Positions 46,147 through 55,339 of a stretch of DNA of 64,000 bases are shown piece by piece. The DNA lies in NCBI RefSeq assembly GCF_000260115.1, contig NZ_JH651379.1, positions 2,459,466 through 2,523,465 on the forward strand. The letters are read 5' to 3'. Made by a program: the position numbers and the translations under genes. The notes below the pieces were generated by a model. That model was not told where the DNA came from, made no database searches, and worked only from the letters and a program-made list of their open reading frames with translations. The stretch is from Galbibacter orientalis DSM 19592. GTDB taxonomy: Bacteria; Bacteroidota; Bacteroidia; Flavobacteriales; Flavobacteriaceae. Within the stretch, counting starts at the first letter, position 1; each line of letters starts with the position of its first letter.

Positions 46147-46908
46147 ATGAACAGAATCAGTAAAAAACTGGAAGAAAATAAAAAACTGTTATCCATCTAT
46201 TTTACGGCAGGTTACCCAGCTATAGAAGATACAGTACCCGTTATAGAAGCGCTTCAAGATAGTGGAGTTGACATGCTCGAAATCGGACTCCCATTTTCCG
46301 ATCCGCTGGCAGATGGTCCTACCATACAAGCAAGCTCTACGCAGGCACTTAAAAACGGAATGACTACAGAAAAGCTTTTTCAACAACTAAAAGATATTCG
46401 CAAAACAGTCCACATTCCGTTAATTATTATGGGGTATTTCAATCCTATTTTACAATATGGTGTAGAAGCTTTTTGCCAGAAATGCTCCGATATTGGTATT
46501 GACGGACTCATTATCCCAGACCTTCCTGTAGATGTTTACCATGAGCAATATCAAGCAATATTTGAAAAACACGGACTCATAAATGTATTTTTAATTACAC
46601 CGCAAACCTCAGAAGCACGGATTCGTTTTATAGATTCGGTTTCTAACGGGTTTATTTATATGGTAAGTTCTGCCAGTGTAACAGGAGCTAAAAGCAATTT
46701 TGGGGATGCTCAAAGTGAATATTTTGAAAGAATTGCGAATATGAATTTAAAAGCACCACAAATTGTTGGCTTTGGTATTAGCAATGCCGAAACTTTTAAA
46801 GCTGCCACAACACATGCCAAAGGAGCAATTATAGGCTCTGCTTTTATCAAAATGATTCAAGAAAAAGGAATTAAAGGCATTGATGCTTTTGTTAAAGGAA
46901 TTCAATAA
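46147..46908 (+). CDS. trpA: tryptophan synthase alpha chain
   Basis: Splits indole-3-glycerol phosphate to indole, 253 aa TIM barrel. It has FTAGYPAIEDTVPVIEAL, LEIGLPFSDPLADGPTIQ (catalytic Glu and Asp region), PLIIMGYFNPI, GLIIPDLPV and YMVSSASVTGAKS. It is the last gene of the operon, 18 nt after trpB and before the terminator at 46956. Confidence 0.97.
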   Translation: MNRISKKLEENKKLLSIYFTAGYPAIEDTVPVIEALQDSGVDMLEIGLPFSDPLADGPTIQASSTQALKNGMTTEKLFQQLKDIRKTVHIPLIIMGYFNPILQYGVEAFCQKCSDIGIDGLIIPDLPVDVYHEQYQAIFEKHGLINVFLITPQTSEARIRFIDSVSNGFIYMVSSASVTGAKSNFGDAQSEYFERIANMNLKAPQIVGFGISNAETFKAATTHAKGAIIGSAFIKMIQEKGIKGIDAFVKGIQ

Positions 46909-46955
46909 AAAAACACACTTTAATTGTAAACTCGTCTAAACGAGTTCTATTAAGA

Positions 46956-46987
46956 AGGTCTAGGAGTTAATTTCCTAGACCTTTTTT
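46956..46987 (+). terminator. terminator of the trp operon
   Basis: Stem AGGTCTAGGA/TCCTAGACCT with a short loop, followed by six T, 47 nt after the trpA stop. A second, smaller hairpin (AACTCGTCTAAACGAGTT, 46929-46946) precedes it. Confidence 0.92.
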
Positions 46988-47119
46988 AACACTTTTTCTT
47001 TCTATAAAACCTCATCCTTTTACCCTTCTACAGCTAGAATTATAGTGCTTTTGCATTAAATCTTATAATTCTATTCTTAAATTTTAATTGTACTCTAACG
47101 TTATATGTTAAAACAGAAA

Positions 47120-47157
47120 TTAAACAAACGTTTAATTTAAACAATTGTTTAATTTTG
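47120..47157 (+). promoter_or_regulatory. tandem TetR operators over the promoter of the efflux operon
   Basis: Two 16-bp sites lie with centres 17 nt apart. TTAAACAATTGTTTAA (47137-47152) is a perfect palindrome. TTAAACAAACGTTTAA (47120-47135) is near-perfect. The second overlaps the -7 box TAATTTTG (47150-47157). Repression by the adjacent TetR protein is expected. Confidence 0.75.
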
Positions 47158-47182
47158 CACAGAATTTCTAACATTCATTTTT

Positions 47183-47803
47183 ATGGAGTTAAATGAGAAG
47201 CAAATAAAAATACTAGAAGTAGCAGAAAAAATGTTTGCCGAAAACGGATATGATGGCACTTCTATTAGAGCTATTGCTAAAGAGGCAGACATTAATATTG
47301 CAATGATTTCTTACTATTTTGGATCTAAAGAGAAACTACTAGAATCTCTTTTGAGCTACAAAACGGCAAACTTCACTATGGAGTTAGAATCTATTTTATC
47401 TAAAGACATAGATTACCTACAGAAAATTGATGAAATAGTTACTGTATTAGTTACCAGAATTCATAGAAATAGACGTGTTTATAAGATTATTCACTTTGAA
47501 TATTCAAATGAAACGCGTCAAATAGATTTTGAAAGTTACATTCAGATAAAGAAAAACAATTATTTAATTATTGAAGACTTTGTTAAGAAAGGACAAAAGG
47601 CAGGAGTATTCTCAAAAAAAGTAAATATCCCTTTAATAATCCCAACTGTATTAGGATCATATTTCAATTTTTATTACAACAAACGGTTCTATAAAGACAT
47701 CCATCAACTGTATACCACAGATTCCTTAGATGATTTTATACACACAATTCTTACAGACCATATAAAACAAACAATAAAAGCACTATTAACTTATGAAGCG
47801 TAA
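47183..47803 (+). CDS. TetR/AcrR family regulator of the efflux operon
   Basis: 206 aa. The N-terminal helix-turn-helix (EKMFAENGYDGTSIRAIAKEADINIAMISYYFGSKEKLLESLL) is typical, and the C-terminal ligand-binding region is variable. It is first in a four-gene unit and overlaps the TolC gene by 11 nt. Two palindromes at its own promoter suggest it represses the unit, including itself, and is released by the exported compound. The ligand is unknown. Confidence 0.9.
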   Translation: MELNEKQIKILEVAEKMFAENGYDGTSIRAIAKEADINIAMISYYFGSKEKLLESLLSYKTANFTMELESILSKDIDYLQKIDEIVTVLVTRIHRNRRVYKIIHFEYSNETRQIDFESYIQIKKNNYLIIEDFVKKGQKAGVFSKKVNIPLIIPTVLGSYFNFYYNKRFYKDIHQLYTTDSLDDFIHTILTDHIKQTIKALLTYEA

Positions 47804-49094
47804 AATTATATTCATATGCCTACTAGGTATTTTAGGTATTAAAAACATGCAATCGCAGGAAACCTCGCTTACGCTAGAGGAAGCTATTAAATTAGCGCTC
47901 CTAAACAGCGACGAGTCAAAAATTGCAGACACTAAAGTAAACACTGCTGGCTATGAAGTAAAAGTAGCAAAAAGCAAACGGTATCCAGATTTAAAAATTG
48001 CTGGACAATACCAACACCTTACTAAGGTTAACGCCGATATAAAATTTGATACTGGCGGACAACAAAATGGAGCTGCAGAACCAGACATTAGCAGTTTAAT
48101 GCTTGGACAAGCAACTGCTTCTGTTCCTATTTTTACAGGTTTTAAACTAAATAATTTAGTAAAAGCTAGTAAAAATAATTATGAAGCGGCTACACTAGAT
48201 GCTAAAAGTGATAAAGAAGATATTGCATTACAGACAGTAAATGACTACGTAAATTTATACAAAGCCCATAAAACTGTAGCGCTTATCCAAGAGAACCTAA
48301 AAAGTGCTCAACAGCGTGTAAAAGATTTCACCGCTATGGAACAAAATGGCCTTTTAGCGAGAAATGATTTATTGAAAGCTCAATTACAAGAATCTAATAT
48401 TGAAGTTAGTTTAGAGGAAGCCAAAAAGAATGAAAAGATTTTAAACTTCAGCTTGGTAACTACCTTAAAAATGCCAAAAGACACTAAAATTAATATTGAA
48501 GATAATAATTTTCAACTTACTCTTGGTTCTGAGTTAAATGATAGTATTCAAAGAAGCGATTTAAGAGCATTAGAATACCGAAAAGAAGCTGCTGAAAACA
48601 ATATCAAAGTAGCTCAAAGTAAATACTACCCAAGTATTTCTTTAATGGGAGGTTATGTTGCATTAGACATTAAAAATGCACTTACCATTACAGATGCTAT
48701 GAATTTTGGGGTTGGAGTGTCTTATAATTTAGCTGATATTTTTAAAGCAAAAAGTGATGTTAAAGTTGCTAAAAGTCAAGCTGAAGAACTACAACATACT
48801 ATAGATATGGTTCAAGATAAAATTCAGATTCAAATTGAAGATGCTACTCAAAACTACAATCTTGCCAATAAAAAATACGATGTATATCTAAAGTCTGAAG
48901 AACAAGCTATTGAAAATTATAGAATTGTAAAAGATAAATATGACAATGGATTGGTAGACACCAACGATTTACTTGAAGCAGATATTGACCAGCTTCAAGC
49001 TAAAATCAATTTGGCATATTCTAAAGCAGACATCATACAAAACTATTATGAGCTTTTAAATGCTCAAGGACAAATAAACACAGACGTACAATAA
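47793..49094 (+). CDS. TolC family outer membrane efflux protein
   Basis: 433 aa with a signal peptide (to about residue 21, MQSQ) and two OEP repeats. The segments LTLEEAIKLALLNSDE and LDDKNALTITD-type barrel strands alternate with long helices rich in Ala, Gln, Glu and Lys. It forms the outer membrane channel of the tripartite pump encoded by the next two genes. It overlaps the TetR gene by 11 nt. Confidence 0.9.
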   Translation: MKRKIIFICLLGILGIKNMQSQETSLTLEEAIKLALLNSDESKIADTKVNTAGYEVKVAKSKRYPDLKIAGQYQHLTKVNADIKFDTGGQQNGAAEPDISSLMLGQATASVPIFTGFKLNNLVKASKNNYEAATLDAKSDKEDIALQTVNDYVNLYKAHKTVALIQENLKSAQQRVKDFTAMEQNGLLARNDLLKAQLQESNIEVSLEEAKKNEKILNFSLVTTLKMPKDTKINIEDNNFQLTLGSELNDSIQRSDLRALEYRKEAAENNIKVAQSKYYPSISLMGGYVALDIKNALTITDAMNFGVGVSYNLADIFKAKSDVKVAKSQAEELQHTIDMVQDKIQIQIEDATQNYNLANKKYDVYLKSEEQAIENYRIVKDKYDNGLVDTNDLLEADIDQLQAKINLAYSKADIIQNYYELLNAQGQINTDVQ

Positions 49095-49112
49095 TCTACT
49101 ATTATCAATAAA

Positions 49113-50195
49113 ATGGAACAAAAGAAAAAAACAAACAAGAAATTCACCCTCATTATCGGTTCTTTAATCATTATAGGAATTATATACGGTGGAATTAAAA
49201 TAGTTCATTCTTTTTCTCATGAAGAAACAGATGATGCACAAATAGAAGCTAATATGAGTCCGATAATCCCTCATGTAGGTGGTTATGTTGAAAAAGTATA
49301 TGTGAGCGATAATGAAAAAGTTAAGAAAGGAGATACACTTTTCACTATTAATGATCAAGATTATATGGTACAGTTAGAGCAAGCAAAAGCTGCGCTAGCA
49401 GGAGCCGAAAGTCAATTAATAGTTGCAAAAGCAAGTATTGGTTCTTACCAAGCTAATGTAGCTACTTCTAATGCGCAAGTAAATTCTGCAGAAGGAAATT
49501 TAGAGAATGCAAAAATTACTTTATGGAGAGCAGAAAATGATTTTAAACGTTATGAGAATTTATATAAAAATCACTCTATAACCGAACAACAATACGAAGA
49601 GGCGCTTGCTGCTAAGCAATCCGCAGAGAAACAATTAGAAGTATTAAAAAGTCAGCAAAACGCAAGTGCTAGTCAACGTAAAGCTGCGGTTTCTCAAACA
49701 GAAATTTCAGAAAAACAAGTGGCAGTTGCCGAAGCAAATGTAAAAAGTGCACAGGCACAATTAGATGCTGCGAGACTAAACTTAAGTTACACTTTTGTTA
49801 CTGCGCCTATAGACGGGCAATTATCTAACGTTGATTTACAAGAAGGGCAATTTGTTCAACCAGGACAATCGTTATTTTATCTAGTAAATACTAACGATAA
49901 ATGGGTGGTAGCAAACTTCAAAGAAACCCAATTAGAAAAAATGAGTATTGGGCAAAAAGCAACTATAGAAGTAGATGCTTATCCTGGAGAAGAATTCAAT
50001 GCGGTAATTACTGCTTTCTCTCCAGCAACAGGAGCTAAATTTTCTTTATTACCTCCAGATAATGCTTCAGGAAACTTTGTTAAAACAATACAACGTCTTC
50101 CAGTTAAAATAGATTTTTCAAAAGATAACGACACTGAAAAACTAGCAAAATTACGTTCAGGAATGAATGTTTTGGTAGATGTTCATTTAAAATAA
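49113..50195 (+). CDS. HlyD/EmrA family periplasmic adaptor
   Basis: 360 aa. One N-terminal membrane helix (about residues 11-30) precedes the adaptor: a lipoyl half-domain (NMSPIIPHVGGYVEKVYVSDNEKVKKGDTLF), a long coiled coil (about 95-215, Ala/Gln-rich), and the second lipoyl half (TAPIDGQLSNVDLQEGQFVQPGQSL). It bridges the MFS pump and the TolC channel. It lies 18 nt after tolC and 3 nt before the MFS gene. Confidence 0.93.
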   Translation: MEQKKKTNKKFTLIIGSLIIIGIIYGGIKIVHSFSHEETDDAQIEANMSPIIPHVGGYVEKVYVSDNEKVKKGDTLFTINDQDYMVQLEQAKAALAGAESQLIVAKASIGSYQANVATSNAQVNSAEGNLENAKITLWRAENDFKRYENLYKNHSITEQQYEEALAAKQSAEKQLEVLKSQQNASASQRKAAVSQTEISEKQVAVAEANVKSAQAQLDAARLNLSYTFVTAPIDGQLSNVDLQEGQFVQPGQSLFYLVNTNDKWVVANFKETQLEKMSIGQKATIEVDAYPGEEFNAVITAFSPATGAKFSLLPPDNASGNFVKTIQRLPVKIDFSKDNDTEKLAKLRSGMNVLVDVHLK

Positions 50196-50198
50196 GTT

Positions 50199-51794
50199 AT
50201 GGCAGAAGCACAAGTTCAAGTTCAAGACGAAGACAGTTTAGTAGAATATGGTTTTACTAGGGTCATAATAACCATTACGGCTATTCTTTGTGCCCTTCTA
50301 GAAATTATTGACACTACAATTGTTAACGTTGCATTAAACGACATGAGAGGTAGCTTAGGGGCTTCTCTTACAGATATTGCCTGGGTCATTACGGCCTATG
50401 CAATTGCAAACGTAATTATTATCCCAATGACCAGTTGGTTGTCTAAACAATTTGGGAGACGTAATTACTTTGCAGCTTCAATTATAATATTTACTGCAGC
50501 ATCCTTTTTGTGTGGAAATGCAACAAATTTATGGGAACTAGTAGCTTTCCGATTCATACAAGGTATGGGAGGCGGAGCATTACTAGTTACGGCCCAAACA
50601 ATTATTACAGAAACGTACCCTGTTGCAAAAAGAGGAATGGCACAAGCTATTTATGGAATGGGAGTAATTGTTGGTCCTACATTAGGACCTCCATTAGGTG
50701 GTTATTTAGTAGATAATTTCTCTTGGCCATATATATTTTATATCAATGTGCCTATTGGAATTATTGCCACATTTTTAACCATTATATATATTAAAAGTCC
50801 GAAGTATGGAGAAAAGCTAAAAGCAAGTCAAGTAGACTGGTGGGGTATTATCTTTCTAGCTTCTTTTATTGGTTCCTTGCAATATATTTTAGAGCACGGA
50901 CAACAAGACGATTGGTTTGCAGATACCACTATAATAATACTAACTATTGTATCTGGTCTAGGATTGTTATTATTTATATGGAGAGAACTTGTATATGAAC
51001 ACCCAATTGTAAACCTCAGAGTTTTAAAAGATTACAACCTAAGAATCGGTACTATTTTAACATTTATTCTTGGTTTTGGTTTGTATGGTTCTACCTTTAT
51101 TATTCCAATTTACACTCAATCTATTTTAGGATGGACAGCCACCGATGCTGGTTTACTACTAGTTCCAAGTTCTGTTACCACCGCACTAATGATGCCTATT
51201 ATTGGTAAACTTTTAGAGCGTGGAGTTCCACAAAAATACTTAGCAGCCATTGGGTTTGTAGTATTCTTTATTTATAGTTATTGGATGTATAACATGATGA
51301 CTCCAGATACTGGTTCCGAACATATGTTTTGGCCTCTAGTAGCGCGTGGATTTGGGTTAGGATTACTATTTGTTCCAATAACAACCTTATCTCTTTCTAC
51401 ATTAAGAGGAAAAGACATTGGAGAAGGTGCCGCATTTACAGGGATGATGAGACAATTAGGGGGATCTTTTGGGATTGCAATTATCACTACGTTTGTTGCC
51501 AGATTAAGTCAGCAACACCGAGTGGACTTATTACCAAACCTCTCAAAAATAGATTTTAAAGTACAGGAGCGGTTGCAAGCGTATCAACAAATGTTTATGT
51601 CGAAAGGTTTTAGTGTAAACGAATCTTTAGATAAAGCATATCAATTAATGGAAGGAAGTATTACCTTACAAAGTACGGTATTGTCTTACATGGATATATT
51701 TTTATATTTGGGGATTCTATTTCTAATTTGCGTTCCTTTTGTATTAATGATTAAAAAAGGTAAAGGCAAAGTTGATGCTTCAGCAATGCACTAA
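50199..51794 (+). CDS. DHA2 family MFS drug efflux pump (EmrB/QacA type)
   Basis: 531 aa with about 14 membrane helices. It has motif C (GMGVIVGPTLGPPLGG), motif A-like sequence (WLSKQFGRRNYF) and the IDTTIVNVALNDM signature of the first helix. It exports drugs with protons as the inner membrane part of the pump. It starts 3 nt after the adaptor gene, as EmrAB operons do. No terminator is obvious directly after it. Confidence 0.93.
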   Translation: MAEAQVQVQDEDSLVEYGFTRVIITITAILCALLEIIDTTIVNVALNDMRGSLGASLTDIAWVITAYAIANVIIIPMTSWLSKQFGRRNYFAASIIIFTAASFLCGNATNLWELVAFRFIQGMGGGALLVTAQTIITETYPVAKRGMAQAIYGMGVIVGPTLGPPLGGYLVDNFSWPYIFYINVPIGIIATFLTIIYIKSPKYGEKLKASQVDWWGIIFLASFIGSLQYILEHGQQDDWFADTTIIILTIVSGLGLLLFIWRELVYEHPIVNLRVLKDYNLRIGTILTFILGFGLYGSTFIIPIYTQSILGWTATDAGLLLVPSSVTTALMMPIIGKLLERGVPQKYLAAIGFVVFFIYSYWMYNMMTPDTGSEHMFWPLVARGFGLGLLFVPITTLSLSTLRGKDIGEGAAFTGMMRQLGGSFGIAIITTFVARLSQQHRVDLLPNLSKIDFKVQERLQAYQQMFMSKGFSVNESLDKAYQLMEGSITLQSTVLSYMDIFLYLGILFLICVPFVLMIKKGKGKVDASAMH

Positions 51795-51892
51795 CTATTT
51801 AAATGTTAAACCATTAACAATAACTTACAATTGTTTTAAGAGCCTTTTCCCAAGTTCATTTGTATCTTTAAGTAAACTAAAAAAAAGAAATT

Positions 51893-52033
51893 ATGAGCAC
51901 TATTAAAGATAAAAAATGGAAAAGAAAACAAGAACAAACAAATCCTACAAACCCAACGGGAAATAGGAATATAGATACTAATAAGTTTGATATTGATGAG
52001 AAAACCATCAAAGATCAACAGAATAAAAAATAA
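51893..52033 (+). CDS. small basic protein, unknown (46 aa)
   Basis: ATG to TAA encodes a 46-residue, Lys-, Asn- and Gln-rich protein (MSTIKDKKWKRKQEQTNPTN...). It has no membrane helix or signal peptide. The codon pattern is that of a real gene, and a -7-like TTCATTTG lies 38 nt upstream at 51855-51862. I do not recognise the family. It stands between the MFS gene and the DNA glycosylase gene, which is on the other strand. Confidence 0.45.
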   Translation: MSTIKDKKWKRKQEQTNPTNPTGNRNIDTNKFDIDEKTIKDQQNKK

Positions 52034-52070
52034 AATCCCCCAATAATTAGTACCGATAATCAATTAATTA

Positions 52071-52727
52071 TCATACAAAATATTTAATATACTGAAGCAC
52101 TCTAAAATCAATAGTATTGAGATTAGAGTGCTTCTTTTTTAGTGCTTTATATTCTGGTATAGCTCCCACCGCCCTATTTGCCGCTCCCGATGGGGCTGTT
52201 AATGAAACTGTTTTTATATTTCGATTCCCAATTTTAAATTGATACTCACGAGGTACATCCGAAGAAATAGTTTCTAATTTTATTCCTTTATCCTTTAATT
52301 GCTTCCTAAAAAGATATTCAGGACCATTTTTACTATTTCCTCCCATAAATAAAATGGTATCAATAGTAGGATTTTCTTTTAAATAAAAAATCAAATCCCG
52401 GCATTCTATATTCTTCATCCCCAAATCTGACGCGTCTATTTGTTCTCTTTCTGCGGAAGCAACTATATCACAAATCCCTATTTGATAGGCTGCCAAAAAT
52501 AATTTACGCTGCTGTATAGCTTCTTCCGTAGTTTCAAAAACTAAATTCAAACTAAAGATTCTATTTAAAATGGGCCACAAATATCCATCTCTACTTCCGT
52601 AAGAAAAATCTACATCGCCTTCTTTAAACACTTTTTCCGTAAATCTTGGCGGAGGTAATGTTCCTACAATTAATTTAGCTGCATTTTTAGGAATAAATGG
52701 GGAATAAGGATGTGTATGAAGAAACAT
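52071..52727 (-). CDS. uracil-DNA glycosylase superfamily protein
   Basis: 218 aa. The first motif LIVGTLPPPRF (about residues 19-29) resembles the water-activating GxxPxx loop of UDG-like enzymes. The second motif LTAPSGAANRAVG (about 175-187) resembles the intercalation loop. The rest includes ILNRIFSLN and LIFYLKENPTIDTILFMGGN. A role in base excision is inferred from the fold family; the damage specificity is not known. Confidence 0.75.
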   Translation of the reverse strand: MFLHTHPYSPFIPKNAAKLIVGTLPPPRFTEKVFKEGDVDFSYGSRDGYLWPILNRIFSLNLVFETTEEAIQQRKLFLAAYQIGICDIVASAEREQIDASDLGMKNIECRDLIFYLKENPTIDTILFMGGNSKNGPEYLFRKQLKDKGIKLETISSDVPREYQFKIGNRNIKTVSLTAPSGAANRAVGAIPEYKALKKKHSNLNTIDFRVLQYIKYFV

Positions 52728-52742
52728 ATTTTTTAATTTATT

Positions 52743-52946
52743 GTTGTCCGATAAAAGCTAACAGAATTTATTGGACTCCACTTATATCAAGGTTAAAATG
52801 AGGTTTTCAAGATAGACCCTTACTATTAATAAAAAAGTTTTTTTAGTAATGTTGTTTTTTTAAACTACATATTTTAAGATAGTTAAAATTTAGTCTTTGT
52901 TCTTTTTTCTTACATCGAAGCGGTCTTATATTTTTACTCGGACATT
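52743..52946 (+). repeat. MITE-like repeat M1, copy 2 (both ends present)
   Basis: About 204 bp with inverted ends: TTGTCCGATAAAA at the left and TTTTACTCGGACATTA at the right, matched over about 12 bp apart from one inserted base. The inner part matches 26781-26975 closely. No open reading frame is present, so it is a non-autonomous element or remnant. It lies between the DNA glycosylase and bTHX genes. Confidence 0.75.
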
Positions 52947-53006
52947 AATGATTTTAATTAGAAGGACAAATTAAGTAACTTTAGTCAAATTTTAAATGAA
53001 AACGCA

Positions 53007-53135
53007 ATGGGAAAAGGAGATAAAAAAACAAAACGCGGAAAAATAAGTAGAGGAAGCTACGGAGTAAGACGCAGAAGAAAAATTAAAAAGCAAACTCCTG
53101 TAGAAGAAAGAATAAGTGTAGACACTAAAAAATAG
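53007..53135 (+). CDS. 30S ribosomal protein bTHX
   Basis: 42 aa, very basic. It starts MGKGDKKTKRGKISRGSYG and continues VRRRRKIKKQ, the known THX/Thx motif (GKGD..T.RGK..RGSYG). It stabilises the top of the 30S head. The gene is short, so easily missed. The terminator at 53277 lies 141 nt after the stop, beyond the REP-like repeat. Confidence 0.93.
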   Translation: MGKGDKKTKRGKISRGSYGVRRRRKIKKQTPVEERISVDTKK

Positions 53136-53170
53136 TTATAATAATCAAAGGCTTAAAAGCAATGTACAGT

Positions 53171-53256
53171 TGTCGAACTGAGCTTGTCGAACTGAGCTTG
53201 TCGAAGTTTCAAGCAACTAACTCTTAAAAACATCCTTCGACAAGCTCAGGATGACA
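53171..53256 (+). repeat. REP-like cluster with the CTTCGACAAGCTCAG motif
   Basis: Two tandem 14-bp units TGTCGAACTGAGCT (53171-53184, 53185-53198) plus a part of a third, then an opposite-strand CTTCGACAAGCTCAGG at 53235-53250. The arms can fold into a long hairpin. The motif is widespread as a dispersed word in Flavobacteriia. Confidence 0.7.
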
Positions 53257-53276
53257 TTTAGAACTTAAACACTTTA

Positions 53277-53301
53277 TACACCTTTCAATAGGTGTATTTT
53301 T
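53277..53301 (+). terminator. terminator downstream of bTHX
   Basis: Stem TACACCT/AGGTGTA, loop TTCAAT, then T5. It ends the bTHX transcript on the + strand; the convergent yaaA begins 53 nt further on. Confidence 0.8.
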
Positions 53302-53353
53302 CAATTTTATTAGTATGATTTTGTTAGATTAAAACACCCAAATAATGGTACTT

Positions 53354-54115
53354 TTACCTCACAAAAACTAATTCATTTTTCTTTTTAGTGTATTCTTCAC
53401 TAAACGAATATCCGTCGTAATTAAAGCCTTTTAAATCTTCAATGCTTTTAGCATCGGTATCTACAATATACCTAACCATAGAGCCTCGAGCCTTTTTGGC
53501 AAAAAAGCTAATTATTTTTAGTTTGTCATTCTTCCAATCTTTAAAAACTGGAGTAATCACAGGAACTTTCAATGCTTTTTCATCAACAGCACCAAAATAT
53601 TCATTACTAGCTAAATTTAAGAAAAGTTCGTCTTCCGAAAGTTCTTCATTGAGTTTTGCTGTCACTTTTTTCTTCCAAAACTCATAGAGATTTTTATTTT
53701 TTCCTACAGTTAATTTCGTTCCCATTTCCAAACGATACGCTTGCATTAAATCTAATGGTTTTAATACCCCATAGAGTCCGCTTAAAATTCGTAATCTATC
53801 TTGAAGAATAGACAATTTTTCTTTCGGAATATTATAAGCATCCAACCCAGTATACACATCTCCATTAAAAGCAAAAACTGCTGGTCTTGCATTTTCAGGA
53901 GTAAAGGGTGTTGTAAAATCTTGATTCCGTTGCCAGTTTAAATCTGCTAACTTATCAGAAATACTCATCAGCTCAGAAAGTTTTTTAGGCGATTTCTTTT
54001 GGAGCACCGTATTCAACTTTTCAGCTTCTGGTAAAAAATCGGGTTGTGTATATTTTTCTGTAGGCAATTTTGATTCGAAATCTAACGACTTTGCTGGCGA
54101 TACAACTATCTTCAC
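53354..54115 (-). CDS. yaaA: peroxide stress protein YaaA
   Basis: 253 aa. It has the family core [70 protein letters not shown] and [14 protein letters not shown], all typical of YaaA (DUF328). In E. coli it limits free iron damage by hydrogen peroxide; binding to DNA has been described for the family. It is monocistronic. Confidence 0.96.
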   Translation of the reverse strand: MKIVVSPAKSLDFESKLPTEKYTQPDFLPEAEKLNTVLQKKSPKKLSELMSISDKLADLNWQRNQDFTTPFTPENARPAVFAFNGDVYTGLDAYNIPKEKLSILQDRLRILSGLYGVLKPLDLMQAYRLEMGTKLTVGKNKNLYEFWKKKVTAKLNEELSEDELFLNLASNEYFGAVDEKALKVPVITPVFKDWKNDKLKIISFFAKKARGSMVRYIVDTDAKSIEDLKGFNYDGYSFSEEYTKKKNELVFVR

Positions 54116-54287
54116 GTATATAGGATTTTAATTATTCAACTTCTATTTCAAAGTTAAAGATACAATCTATGTTTTACTTTTTTCAGTTTATAGATTCAGT
54201 GTTTTCTATTGATAGATTAGTAAAATTTATAATGCCTTTATAGTCTAGGCATAAGCACTCAGGTAAGCGCCTCCATATTTATATTGC

Positions 54288-55325
54288 TTATTCGGTAATT
54301 TCTTGATGTTTGGCATAGCCTCTCCACTTTTCTATACATTCCTGCATATCTTCTGGAATTTCAGTATCAAAACTTAGAAATTTTCCTGTTACAGGGTGTT
54401 CAAAACCAAGTGTTTTAGCATGCAATGCCTGTCTTGGTAAAATTTTAAAGCAATTTTCTACAAATTGTTTATACTTACTAAATGTAGTTCCTTTTAATAT
54501 TTTTTCACCTCCATAACGTTCGTCATTGAACAAAGTGTGTCCAATATACTTCATATGAGCTCGTATTTGGTGAGTCCTTCCAGTTTCTAATTTACAAGAA
54601 ACTAAGGTAACATATCCAAAACGCTCCAACACTTTAAAATGTGTAATTGCTTCTTTTCCATTATCTCCTTCAGGAAAAACCGTCATTTGCAAACGGTTTT
54701 TAGGATGCCTCCCAATATGCCCTTCCACAGTTCCTTCTTCTTCCTCTATATTCCCCCAAACTAATGCAACATATTCCCGTTCACTAGTTTTATTAAAAAA
54801 CTGTTTAGATAGATGCGCTAACGCCTCTTCTGTTTTGGCTACAACCAAAAGTCCGCTAGTATCTTTATCTATTCTATGTACCAATCCTGGGCGCTCATTG
54901 CTATTCATCGGAAGGTTTTCGAAATGATAAATAAGTGCATTTATTAAAGTTCCAGAGTAATTTCCATGTCCAGGATGCACCACCATTCCTGCAGATTTAT
55001 TTACCACCAAAAGGGTATCATCTTCATAAACTACATCTAAAGGAATGTTTTCTGGAGTTAATAAATATTCATGTGGAGGATGTTCAAAAAGTACTTTAAC
55101 CTCATCATTCGCTTTAACCTTATGATTTGATTTTACGGCAGTTCCATTTACATAAATATTCCCATTTTTTGCTGCTTGCTGAATTTTATTACGGGTTGCA
55201 TTTTCAATAAAATTCATTAAAAACTTATCCACCCGTAAAGGCTCCTGCCCTTTTCCAGCAGTAAAACTATAATGCTCGTAAAGTTCGTCGTCTTGGTTAA
55301 AATCGTCTTGCGTTTCCTCTATCAT
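54288..55325 (-). CDS. RluA family 23S rRNA/tRNA pseudouridine synthase
   Basis: 345 aa from the ATG at 55325. An upstream in-frame start at 55379 overlaps the end of the PASTA gene and adds an atypical N-terminus. An S4 domain (RVDKFLMNFIENATRNKIQQAAKNGNIYVNG, near 35-65) is followed by the catalytic domain with HRIDKDTSGLLV (catalytic Asp) and LVSCKLETGRTHQIRAHM. It is probably RluD-like, modifying 23S rRNA helix 69, but RluC is also possible. It follows the PASTA gene by 14 nt. Confidence 0.92.
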   Translation of the reverse strand: MIEETQDDFNQDDELYEHYSFTAGKGQEPLRVDKFLMNFIENATRNKIQQAAKNGNIYVNGTAVKSNHKVKANDEVKVLFEHPPHEYLLTPENIPLDVVYEDDTLLVVNKSAGMVVHPGHGNYSGTLINALIYHFENLPMNSNERPGLVHRIDKDTSGLLVVAKTEEALAHLSKQFFNKTSEREYVALVWGNIEEEEGTVEGHIGRHPKNRLQMTVFPEGDNGKEAITHFKVLERFGYVTLVSCKLETGRTHQIRAHMKYIGHTLFNDERYGGEKILKGTTFSKYKQFVENCFKILPRQALHAKTLGFEHPVTGKFLSFDTEIPEDMQECIEKWRGYAKHQEITE

Positions 55326-55339
55326 TTCAATTTCTGCTA

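Noticed and set aside
54232-54252. ATGCCT/AGGCAT hairpin after the rluA gene as a terminator
   Set aside because: The stem is only 6 bp and no T run follows on the minus strand.
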